Below, piece after piece: positions 31,638 through 38,731 of a DNA stretch of 39,764 nucleotides; position 1 is the stretch's first letter; every line of letters starts with the position of its first letter. This DNA comes from JAJISK01 sp046759865 (GTDB taxonomy: Archaea > Thermoplasmatota > Thermoplasmata > RBG-16-68-12 > JAJISG01), in the NCBI GenBank assembly GCA_046759865.1, contig JBHIDB010000003.1, positions 1 through 39,764 on the forward strand, written 5' to 3'. A program made the position numbers and the translations under genes. The notes beneath the pieces are model-generated. The model made no database searches. It was given only the letters and a program-made list of their open reading frames with translations, and had not been told where the DNA came from.

Positions 31638-31814
31638 CTAGGCCTTTGTGGAGTGGACTTCGATCCGATGCTCGTCGAGCTCCTCGGCCGTTTCATACAG
31701 AATATTGCAATCCCCGCAATCGTAGATGTGCTCGCCGTGCACCTCGGACTTGTGCAACCTGTAGTCCCGGGTCGTCCTGTACTCCACCCCGCAGCATGAG
31801 AGGTACTCGCGCAT
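31638..31814 (-). CDS. 58-aa protein with two C2H2-type zinc fingers
   Basis: ATG 31814 to TAG 31638. The second finger is canonical: YDCGDC, then LDEHRIEVH, a C-x2-C/H-x4-H unit. The first keeps the histidine pair (HKSEVH) but has adjacent cysteines SCCG rather than CxxC, so its metal binding is uncertain. Small C2H2 proteins of this kind are common in archaea and probably bind DNA or proteins. TATA-like GTTTATGG on the minus strand is centred 27 nt before the ATG, matching the leaderless pattern, which supports expression. It is divergent from the second winged-helix gene, with 154 nt between. Confidence 0.8.
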   Translation of the reverse strand: MREYLSCCGVEYRTTRDYRLHKSEVHGEHIYDCGDCNILYETAEELDEHRIEVHSTKA

Positions 31815-31968
31815 GTGACGTGAAGTATCCCGCCCCCCATAAACTCCCTCCGTGCCCCGCCGACTTGACGGACTCCGCCTCGTGCAGATGTGGGGCCCTT
31901 CGTTCCCATCGCGTGATAATTAGACCGGAACGCTTAAATATCGAATACCAGCATCCGCCGTTTCCCTC

Positions 31969-32343
31969 ATGGATGGGATGGTGGAGAGAGGGCCGATGAA
32001 TCCTCTGCAAGCCTCACAGCTTCTCACAGACGAATACAGCGCGAAGATCCTTCTAGCCACCTACAAGCGAAAGATCAGCGCCCAGGAGATCAGCGCCCGG
32101 TATGGCATCCCCATCGCAGCCTGCTACCGGAAGATTCGAGTCCTCGAGGAGGCTGGGCTCATTGAGTGTGTCGATCGGGTCCTCACGCAGAAGGGGAAGC
32201 GCAAGAACCTCTACACCTCGAAGCTGCGGAACGCCTACATCTTCTTCGAGAGCGGACGACTACGGGCCCGCTTCCAACTCATCACCGGGGTCGTCAGGGA
32301 CTTTGGCGGCGACTGGACCGGCGTGGACGTACTCGAAGAGTAG
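31969..32343 (+). CDS. Winged-helix transcriptional regulator (paralogue 2)
   Basis: Protein of 124 residues, or 115 from an internal ATG at 31996. It shares the layout of the regulator at 29360: LLTDEYSAKILLATYKRKIS, AQEISARYGIPIAACYRKIR, then a wing TQKGKRKNLYTSKL. TATA-like GCTTAAATA (31932-31940) is centred about 33 nt before ATG 31969. DNA target unknown. The two paralogues flank trxB, the Rieske gene and the OsmC remnant. Confidence 0.85.
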   Translation: MDGMVERGPMNPLQASQLLTDEYSAKILLATYKRKISAQEISARYGIPIAACYRKIRVLEEAGLIECVDRVLTQKGKRKNLYTSKLRNAYIFFESGRLRARFQLITGVVRDFGGDWTGVDVLEE

Positions 32344-32444
32344 GCCCCGTGGGTTCGACCCACCCCCCACTTCACGCGCGTGATTCTCTGTCTTGATAAC
32401 AGGGTCTGACCCTTTAAGTACGCTCAAGACCAGACGATTTCCTC

Positions 32445-32567
32445 ATGAGGATACGCTTCCGGAAGATCCTCCCAGACGGTCGGAGCGTCCGGTTCGAGAA
32501 GGAGAAGGACACCCTGACTCTGAACATCATCGTCTGGAAGGACCGAGTCCGAAGCGGCGCGAGCTGA
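32445..32567 (+). CDS. 40-aa basic protein, unknown
   Basis: An ATG frame of 40 codons begins MRIRFRKILPDGRSVRFEKE and ends in TGA 32565. It has alternating charged and hydrophobic residues, suggesting a small beta-sheet protein. CCTTTAAGTA (32411-32420) is TATA-like and centred about 28 nt before the ATG, the same leaderless spacing as elsewhere, and codons are GC-ending. No family recognised. The gap 32568-32769 after it contains nothing I can support. Confidence 0.6.
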   Translation: MRIRFRKILPDGRSVRFEKEKDTLTLNIIVWKDRVRSGAS

Positions 32568-32769
32568 ACTCCGGCGGACGTTCGCCCGCCTGCCCGGCTA
32601 AGGGTCGAAATCCTGACCGGGTTCGTCCCGCCTCTCCTTCCTCGCCGATGGCGTTTTCACCGACACAACTCCCTTCTTGGTACCGTCCCGTGCGGTCTCC
32701 TCCGACGGGGGCCGCGAGCCAAAGAGTGAACCGTCGATGCTCGCGGAATACCGGGGGGAACCTTTGGTC

Positions 32770-33453
32770 CTATGGCCCTGAACCCCCCTCGGTGCCCGGG
32801 GCGAGGAGATACCCGTCGCCCTTCCTGCCCGCCGTGCCGGCTTGTGCGAGCTCCTTGAGAGTGTCCTCGATGAGATCGGGTGCGAGATCGAGTTGGAAGC
32901 CAGATTGGAGAGCATCCTTGATCTCCGCAACGGGCCGTGCGGTTCCGTCAAGGGCCTTTGGGACGATGGTGCGCAGGTCTTCGTGCAGATTCCAGGGGAA
33001 GATGAACCAAGCCCACTCCTCCTTCGGAACCTCGACCTCGTAGAAATCGGGGGTGAACTTCGAGTGGGTGATGTGCAGCACGGTGGCGCTGCGGAGCTGA
33101 GAAGGGCTGGCTTCGGCCACGTGCTGCATGGCGAGGGCGAGGCTTTCCCCGGTGTCCGTGATGTCGTCCACAAGGAGGACCCTGTTCTCGGAGATGTCGA
33201 CAGTGAGTCCCTGGACGAGACGCGCCTTGCCGTCCGGCTGCGCCGTGACGCCCCAGTGTTCGACCTTGACGGCGTAGAGCCGTTTGATCGCGAGTAGGTC
33301 GCATAGGAGTCGCGCAGGGAGCCACCCGCCCCGGGTCAGCCCAACGATCACATCGGGGTCGAAGTCACTCTCCCTGATCTTCGCCCCCAGACCGAAGGCC
33401 CAGGTCGCGATCTCGTCCCAGGTTACGATCCGGCATCGAAAGGTGTCGTCCAT
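32770..33453 (-). CDS. Hypoxanthine/xanthine-type phosphoribosyltransferase
   Basis: Protein of 227 residues. A type I PRTase fold with VIVGLTRGGWLPARLLCDLL (the PPi loop region) and PRPP motif VLLVDDITDTGESLALAM at about 93-110. Segment FYEVEVPKEEWAWFIFPW at about 138-156 matches archaeal/xanthine-type PRTases that salvage hypoxanthine, xanthine or guanine. The C-terminal 50 residues (VAEIKDALQSGFQLDLAPDL) look like a winged-helix add-on, so it may also regulate. Start is ATG 33453; the upstream extension overlaps mtnP. It follows mtnP by 37 nt on the same strand, which favours hypoxanthine salvage. Confidence 0.85.
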   Translation of the reverse strand: MDDTFRCRIVTWDEIATWAFGLGAKIRESDFDPDVIVGLTRGGWLPARLLCDLLAIKRLYAVKVEHWGVTAQPDGKARLVQGLTVDISENRVLLVDDITDTGESLALAMQHVAEASPSQLRSATVLHITHSKFTPDFYEVEVPKEEWAWFIFPWNLHEDLRTIVPKALDGTARPVAEIKDALQSGFQLDLAPDLIEDTLKELAQAGTAGRKGDGYLLAPGTEGGSGP

Positions 33454-33490
33454 GGTGTCGTCCTCGGGCCTGAGAGTTCTGCCGCGCGCC

Positions 33491-34300
33491 TCAGACCTCC
33501 GCGCCCTCGAGCGCCCTCGCGCAGACGCATCCGCGCTCTTCGGGGATGGTGGGCACCGCCTTCGCAAGCAACGCCTGCGACTTGCTCTGGTTCTCGGCGA
33601 GGGTCTTCATGATCCCCGGGACCTCCACCGGTTTCTCCGCCCAGACGTCGTAGTCCGTGACCATGGCGATGCCGAGGTAGCAGACCTCCATCTCCCGCGC
33701 GAGCTGTGCCTCCGGGCAAGCCGTCATCCCGATGATCTCCGCGAATTGGCGAAACATCCGGCTCTCCGCTCGGGTAGAGAAACGCGGGCCCTCGATGCAC
33801 GCGTAAGTGCCTTTGTCGTGAACGGGAAGGTTTAGCTTCCGTGCGTGGGCCGCAAAGTGAGTGCGCAGGGTCGGGCAGAACGGGTCGGCGAGGGAGACGT
33901 GGACGGTCTTCCCCTCGTCGTAGAACGTGTAGGTTCGGGTCTTCGTGTAGTCGATGAATTGGTCTGGGAAGACGAAATCGCCCGGCCTGTACTCCTCCCT
34001 TAGCGAGCCCACCGCGGACGGGGAGACGATTCGGCGGACGCCCAGGTGGTGCAGGGCCCACACGTTCGCGCGATAGTTGATAGAGTGCGGCGGGATGGTG
34101 TGCCCCTTCCCATGCCGGGGGAGGAAGGCGATGGGCGTCCCGTGGAAGTCCCCCAGCTCGATGGGTGCGGAGGGTGGGCCGTATGGCGTGGACACCTCCA
34201 TCGAGCGGACTTCGCTCACCTGTGACGTGTCGTAGACTCCAGTCCCGCCAATGATCCCGATGGGCGCAGAGCCGTCGGCCGTTGGAGCAGCGTGCGGCAT
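33491..34300 (-). CDS. mtnP: 5'-methylthioadenosine/methylthioinosine phosphorylase
   Basis: Protein of 269 residues, the family's usual length. The nucleoside phosphorylase class 2 signatures are IGIIGGTGVYD, the phosphate/ribose site LPRHGKGHTIPPHSINYRAN, SPSAVGSL, and the base site ACIEGPRFSTRAES followed by MTACPEAQLAREMEVCY and VTDYDVW. It splits methylthioadenosine (or methylthioinosine) with phosphate to free purine plus methylthioribose-1-phosphate. ATG 34300 is taken; the open frame upstream overlaps the divergent kinase gene. Next to a hypoxanthine-type PRTase and an mtaD-type deaminase, methylthioinosine may be the real substrate. Residues separating the two specificities were not tested. 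Confidence 0.92.
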   Translation of the reverse strand: MPHAAPTADGSAPIGIIGGTGVYDTSQVSEVRSMEVSTPYGPPSAPIELGDFHGTPIAFLPRHGKGHTIPPHSINYRANVWALHHLGVRRIVSPSAVGSLREEYRPGDFVFPDQFIDYTKTRTYTFYDEGKTVHVSLADPFCPTLRTHFAAHARKLNLPVHDKGTYACIEGPRFSTRAESRMFRQFAEIIGMTACPEAQLAREMEVCYLGIAMVTDYDVWAEKPVEVPGIMKTLAENQSKSQALLAKAVPTIPEERGCVCARALEGAEV

Positions 34301-34374
34301 CGGATCCCGGTGGCAAGAAGGGGGCACTTCCTCAAATAGACGGGGGGACCGTGAAGGCAGCGGGTTCGATTGAA

Positions 34375-35439
34375 ATGAAGATAGACAAGAACCTTCTGCT
34401 TGAGCACTTAAGGTCCCTGTACGGCAAGGAGGTGCGCATAGGCGGCCTTTCAGAGATGGGAACCGGCACCCACGGGACCGCCCATCGTGTGGATGCACAT
34501 GTCAAGGGCAGAAAAACCAGCATGGTGCTCAAGAGGCTTCACGGAAACGGGCTTGGTCACGACTATCCGGCGGACAGGGCCCAGGTATTCATGCTCTCCA
34601 TGGACACGTTCAACCGCTTCCCAAGGCACGTCAAGGCCATAGACGTCATCGGCATCGAGGAGGACGGTAGCTGGGTTTCACTTGGGAGAACGCGGGATTT
34701 CCTGTTCCTCATGGAGGCAGCCACTGGGACGCCGTATTTTGACGACCTCGAGCAGATGAGGGGGGGCGAGGGGCTGTCTGGGAAGGACGAATGGAAGGTA
34801 GAGCGCCTTGCCTCCTTTCTTGCAACCATCCACTCCAAACAGCCGAGTTTCTCATCACAAAAGGCCACCCAGATTTACCGCAGGAAAGTACGTGACACCA
34901 TCGGTCACGGGGAGTGCCTGATGGGGGTGATGGATACCTATGTGGATCCCACTTTCATCACCAGAAGGCAGATGTCAGATGTCGCGAAGCGTTGCATCGA
35001 CCACTGGATTCGGATAAGGGACATGGACAGGCTGTGTAGGATACACGGCGATTTTCACCCCGGTAACATCTTCTTTGAGAATAGGAAGCTCACGCTTCTT
35101 GACAGAAGCCGCGGCGAGTTTGGGGAGGCGGCGGACGACATAACCGCGCTTGCCATAAACTACGTCTGGTACTCGCTGATGCACAACGGAAGATTCTCCG
35201 GCCCTTACAGGGAAGCCCTTGATCGGTTCCTTGAAGTATACCTCGAAAAGACAGGCGATGAAGACCTGCTCTCGGTGGTTCAGCCCTTCTTTGCCTTCCG
35301 GGGCGTCGTAGTAGCAAATCCGGCCTTCTATCCGGACGTGCCTGACAACGTGAGACGCAAGCTGATAAGATTTGTGTTGGGAGTGCTCAAGACCTCAAGG
35401 TTCCGGACGACGAGGATCAACGAATACACGAGGGGATAG
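34375..35439 (+). CDS. Aminoglycoside phosphotransferase-family kinase, unknown substrate
   Basis: Protein of about 354 residues with a protein-kinase-like fold of the APH/choline kinase family. Catalytic loop IHGDFHPGNIFFENRKLTLLD at about 224-244 holds the Asp and Asn; the second metal-binding Asp lies in LLDRSRGEFGEAADDI. The N-lobe has MVLKRLHGNGL with the ATP-binding lysine. Methylthioribose kinase belongs to this family, but MtnP already gives the phosphorylated sugar, so a different substrate is likely. ATG 34375 is used; GTG 34351 is possible. Codon use includes many ATA and AGG/AGA codons, unlike its neighbours. It starts an overlapping three-gene unit. Confidence 0.85.
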   Translation: MKIDKNLLLEHLRSLYGKEVRIGGLSEMGTGTHGTAHRVDAHVKGRKTSMVLKRLHGNGLGHDYPADRAQVFMLSMDTFNRFPRHVKAIDVIGIEEDGSWVSLGRTRDFLFLMEAATGTPYFDDLEQMRGGEGLSGKDEWKVERLASFLATIHSKQPSFSSQKATQIYRRKVRDTIGHGECLMGVMDTYVDPTFITRRQMSDVAKRCIDHWIRIRDMDRLCRIHGDFHPGNIFFENRKLTLLDRSRGEFGEAADDITALAINYVWYSLMHNGRFSGPYREALDRFLEVYLEKTGDEDLLSVVQPFFAFRGVVVANPAFYPDVPDNVRRKLIRFVLGVLKTSRFRTTRINEYTRG

Positions 35440-35998
35440 CACGTTCGCCGTATGGATCACGGGTCTCCCAGGAAGCGGCAAGTCAACCATCGCAAGGCAT
35501 CTTTCCTCAGGGCTCAAGAAGCGCGGCATAGGGTTCCAACTCCTCGAGATGGACCGCATCAGGCCGATGCTGACCCCGGAGAAGAGATACACAGAGCAGG
35601 AGCGTGATTTCGCCTACAGGGCGTTGGCAGTCATGGGGGCGCTCCTCGTCGAAAGCGGCACAAATGTCATCATAGACGCAACGGCCCACAGGAAGCGGTG
35701 GAGGGATTTTGCAAGAGAACACATCAGAGATTTCAAAGAGGTATATGTGAGATGTCCGGTTGAGGTCTGCATCGAAAGGGAGGCCAAGAGGAAGTCCACC
35801 GTTGTCCGGCAAGACATCTACAAGGACGCTCTCAAAGACCTCAAAAGGGAAGAGAGGCCAGAGGGGCTCGGCCAGGTCATAGGAGTGGATGTGCCCTACG
35901 AGGAGGGGGAGCCGGACCTTACGGTGGATTCCGACAAGACCGATCCCAAAGAGGCTGCAAGCGCGATAATGGAGATGATTCTGTGGATTACAAGGTAA
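35372..35998 (+). CDS. Adenylylsulfate kinase-like P-loop kinase, start uncertain
   Basis: Protein with a full APS-kinase domain: Walker A WITGLPGSGKSTIARHL, EMDRIRPMLTPEKRYTEQER, a VIIDATAHRKRWRDFAR strand, VYVRCPVEVCIEREAKRKS and the C-terminal VDVPYEEGEPDLTVDSDKTD. APS kinase makes PAPS from adenylylsulfate; in this context a role in sulfur or methionine recycling is only a guess. The only standard start codon in frame before the domain is TTG 35372, giving a 68-nt overlap with the APH gene. The domain itself begins at about 35443, right after the upstream stop, so a non-standard start or a coupled restart is possible. The end overlaps the next start by 16 nt. Confidence 0.8.
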   Translation: MCWECSRPQGSGRRGSTNTRGDSTFAVWITGLPGSGKSTIARHLSSGLKKRGIGFQLLEMDRIRPMLTPEKRYTEQERDFAYRALAVMGALLVESGTNVIIDATAHRKRWRDFAREHIRDFKEVYVRCPVEVCIEREAKRKSTVVRQDIYKDALKDLKREERPEGLGQVIGVDVPYEEGEPDLTVDSDKTDPKEAASAIMEMILWITR

Positions 35999-37233
35999 AG
36001 GATATTGGGCTTTCAGAAGGCGGTCGGCTGCGGGTAGAGTGGGCCCTCGACCACATGCCAGTTCTTGCAAAACTTCGAAAGGAATACGGGCCCAAAAAAC
36101 CCCTGGAGGGCTACCGCATAGGTGGCGCCATCCACGTCACGAAGGAGACGGCCTCGCTCATCCATACGCTCCGCGAGCTTGGGGCGGAGGTTTCTTGGTG
36201 CGGCTGCAACCCCCTGAGCACGCAGGATGATGTGGCCGCCTCTCTCGCAGAGGACGGGATTTCGGTCTTCGCATGGAGGGGACTGTCGGAAGAGCAGTAC
36301 TACTGGTGCATAGACCGCGTGTGCAAGACCAAGCCTCATTTCACGATGGATGACGGGGCTGACCTGGTGTTCTGGATCCACGAGAAACTTCCGAGGCTCA
36401 TTTCAGGGGTGGTTGGCGGGACAGAGGAGACCACCACGGGGGTCAAGAGACTCAAGAACATGGCGAGGGACGGTGCCCTCAGATATCCTATCATTGCCGT
36501 GAACAACGCCCAGACGAAGCAGGACTTTGACAACGTGTACGGCACAGCCCAGGGCACGATGGACGCCATAATGCGTGCAACCTCCGTGATGATCGCGGGC
36601 CAGACAGTTGTCGTGGCCGGTTACGGGCACTGTGGCCGCGGCGTCGCCATGAGGGCTCACGGCATGGGAGCCGATGTTATCGTGACAGAGGTGAACCCCA
36701 TCTATGCACTCCAGGCGGCCATGAACGGCTTCAGGGTGATGAGCATGGATGATGCCATCGAGCAGGGTGACATCTTCATAACAGCAACTGGTTGCAAGTC
36801 CATAATAACCCGAAACCACTTCCCTCGCCTCAAGGACGGGGCCATACTGGTGAACGTCGGTCATTTCGACGTCGAGGTAAGGGTGGACCAACTCGAAGAG
36901 TATGCCCTCGAGAAGACGGAAATCCGCCCCAACACAGAGCAGTTCCTCCTTCCCGGAAGGAGGAAGGTCTATTTGATCGCGCAGGGTCGCCTGGCCAACC
37001 TGGGCGCGGCCGAGGGCCACCCAAGCGGGGTTATGGACCTTTCCTTCTCAAACCAGGTCCTTGCCCTCATAGAATTGTCCCGGGGCAAGTTCACCGAGCC
37101 AGGGGTGTACGAGATTTCAAGAGAGCAGGACGAGAGAATAGCTCAGGACAAGCTCGAGGCAATGGGCATCAGCATCGACTCACTTACAGAGGAGCAGGAC
37201 GCGTATCTTCGGGGCTGGAAAGAAGGGACTTAG
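35983..37233 (+). CDS. ahcY: S-adenosylhomocysteine hydrolase homologue (possibly S-inosylhomocysteine hydrolase)
   Basis: Protein of 416 residues, the length of the archaeal enzyme that lacks the eukaryotic insertion. Substrate-domain features: DHMPVLAKLRKEYGPKKPLEG, GAIHVTKETASLI, WCGCNPLSTQDDVAASL, TMDDGADLVF. Cofactor domain: VVVAGYGHCGRGVAMRAHG binds NAD+, with EVNPIYALQAAMNGF. Segment YGTAQGTMDAIMRATSV replaces the usual GTGQS/DGI/ATN sequence, and C-terminal GHPSGVMDLSFSNQVLA is intact. It hydrolyses S-adenosylhomocysteine (or, after deamination, S-inosylhomocysteine) to homocysteine and a nucleoside. The changed motif and the neighbouring mtaD leave the inosyl substrate open. GTG start at 35983 overlaps the kinase gene. 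Codon use is shifted as in that gene. Confidence 0.9.
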   Translation: MDYKVKDIGLSEGGRLRVEWALDHMPVLAKLRKEYGPKKPLEGYRIGGAIHVTKETASLIHTLRELGAEVSWCGCNPLSTQDDVAASLAEDGISVFAWRGLSEEQYYWCIDRVCKTKPHFTMDDGADLVFWIHEKLPRLISGVVGGTEETTTGVKRLKNMARDGALRYPIIAVNNAQTKQDFDNVYGTAQGTMDAIMRATSVMIAGQTVVVAGYGHCGRGVAMRAHGMGADVIVTEVNPIYALQAAMNGFRVMSMDDAIEQGDIFITATGCKSIITRNHFPRLKDGAILVNVGHFDVEVRVDQLEEYALEKTEIRPNTEQFLLPGRRKVYLIAQGRLANLGAAEGHPSGVMDLSFSNQVLALIELSRGKFTEPGVYEISREQDERIAQDKLEAMGISIDSLTEEQDAYLRGWKEGT

Positions 37234-37304
37234 TAACAGGTTTCCATAGATCCCCTATTAGGGGCTGTAACGCCGCAGGTCGTGCCAAGGAGTCCACGAG
37301 CAGC

Positions 37305-38558
37305 TCACCTCTCCTTCAGGCCCTGGGCCCGTTTCTCGGCCTGCTCGACGATTTCCACCTCCCCCTCCACGTGGCCCCCGCGCATGAGGAGGCGTCCGTC
37401 GCAGATCACGGTGTCCACGACGGACCCGTTGGCGGCGTATGCCACGAGGGACGTGAGGTTGTGCCGGGGGACCAGCTGGGGATTCTGCAGGTCGATGAGG
37501 ATGAGGTCGGCAAGCTTCCCTTCCTCGAGACGACCGGTGGGAAGGTCTAGGGCGTCCGCCCCGCCCTCCGTGGCCATTTTCCACGCCTCCCCGGCCGGAA
37601 GGAGGGTGGGCTCGCCCGCGGCAAATTTCTGCAGTAGGGAGGCCAGTTTCACCTCCTCGAACATGTCCAGGTTGTTGTTCGACGCGGCTCCGTCCGTGCC
37701 GAGGCCCATCGTAACGCCCGCCGCTCGCAGGGCCTGATAAGGGAAGGCCCGTCCCACGCCCAGCTTCATGTTGGACGTCGGGTTGTGGATGGCCCTCACC
37801 CCTCGCTCCCCAAGGATGCCGGCACCTCGTTCTCCGATCCACACGCAGTGGGCGGCCACGAGCCAATCCCCCAGAAAACCCATCTCGTCGAGGGCGCGGA
37901 CGGGCCCCTTCCCATACCGCTCCCTGGATGCCTCCACATCGCGTTCCGTCTCGGCCAGGTGGAAGTGGATCTTCACCCCTTCATCTAGGGCCAGACCTCT
38001 GGCGGCCGTCAGGGTGGCCCCCGAGACCATGGACATCGCGTGAGGACCGACGGCGGCCTGGACGCGGGGGTTCCGCAAGTTCCGGATGAACCGAAGGAAT
38101 CCCTCCGTGGCCTTCAGCTCCGCCTCTGCCTTCCTCTCGTCGAAGTGGTCGATGATCCCGTAGGAGAGGACTGCCCGGAGGCCGGTGTCCGCGACGGCCC
38201 GGGCGGCTTCCTCCATGAAGAAGTACATGTCGTTGAAGGTCGTCGTGCCGCTTCGGATCATCTCCAGGCAGGCGAGCTTCGTCCCCCAGTAGACGTCTTC
38301 AGGCCGGAACTTCGCCTCCAGGGGCCAGATCCGCTGCTCCAACCACTCCTGGAGATTCATGTCGTCGGCATAGCTCCGCAGCAAGGTCATCGGGGCGTGG
38401 GTATGTCCGTTGACCAGCCCTGGGAGGCAGGCCTTTTGCCGCCCATCAATGACGACGTCGGCTTCCTGACGCCGCCCGATCGCCGCGATGCGATCCTCCT
38501 CCACGTACACGTCCTGGGGGCGCCCGTCCACCAGCGCGTCCCGGATGAGAATGCTCAC
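37305..38558 (-). CDS. mtaD: MtaD-family SAH/MTA/5'-deoxyadenosine deaminase
   Basis: Protein of 417 residues from the amidohydrolase superfamily. Metal ligands are seen in PGLVNGHTHAPMTLLR (HxH), HFHLAETERD, AAHCVWIGERG and GLGTDGAASNNNLDMFEE (the catalytic Asp). The layout and ending (EEGKLADLILIDL) match the MtaD/DadD group, which deaminates S-adenosylhomocysteine, methylthioadenosine and 5'-deoxyadenosine to the inosine forms. GTG start at 38558; GTGA overlaps the stop of the 58-aa gene. Its neighbours on the far side of the island (ahcY homologue, mtnP, PRTase) would use its products. Confidence 0.92.
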   Translation of the reverse strand: MSILIRDALVDGRPQDVYVEEDRIAAIGRRQEADVVIDGRQKACLPGLVNGHTHAPMTLLRSYADDMNLQEWLEQRIWPLEAKFRPEDVYWGTKLACLEMIRSGTTTFNDMYFFMEEAARAVADTGLRAVLSYGIIDHFDERKAEAELKATEGFLRFIRNLRNPRVQAAVGPHAMSMVSGATLTAARGLALDEGVKIHFHLAETERDVEASRERYGKGPVRALDEMGFLGDWLVAAHCVWIGERGAGILGERGVRAIHNPTSNMKLGVGRAFPYQALRAAGVTMGLGTDGAASNNNLDMFEEVKLASLLQKFAAGEPTLLPAGEAWKMATEGGADALDLPTGRLEEGKLADLILIDLQNPQLVPRHNLTSLVAYAANGSVVDTVICDGRLLMRGGHVEGEVEIVEQAEKRAQGLKER

Positions 38559-38731
38559 GGCACCGCCCCCAGGAACGCGCGCACCCCGTCCTGGACGACC
38601 TCTGCGTTCGACTCCTGGGTGGCCCGAATGTCTTCGAAGGTCAACGTTTCCATCGTAATCCCGTTGCAGTAGTTGTAGCCCAGGCGGGTGGTCACCGGCG
38701 TCGGAATCCTCTCGCTGATAGACGGTTTCAC
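38555..38731 (-). CDS. 58-aa protein between aldehyde dehydrogenase and mtaD, unknown
   Basis: The frame begins at GTG 38731, whose GTGA overlaps the aldehyde dehydrogenase stop, and ends at TGA 38555, which overlaps the GTG of mtaD in the same way. The peptide has 58 residues (VKPSISERIPTPVTTRLGYN and then an acidic helix METLTFEDIRATQESNAEVV). The exact fit into both junctions makes it a real coupled gene. No family recognised; one cysteine (YCNG), no membrane helix. A helper subunit for either neighbour is possible. Confidence 0.75.
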   Translation of the reverse strand: MKPSISERIPTPVTTRLGYNYCNGITMETLTFEDIRATQESNAEVVQDGVRAFLGAVP

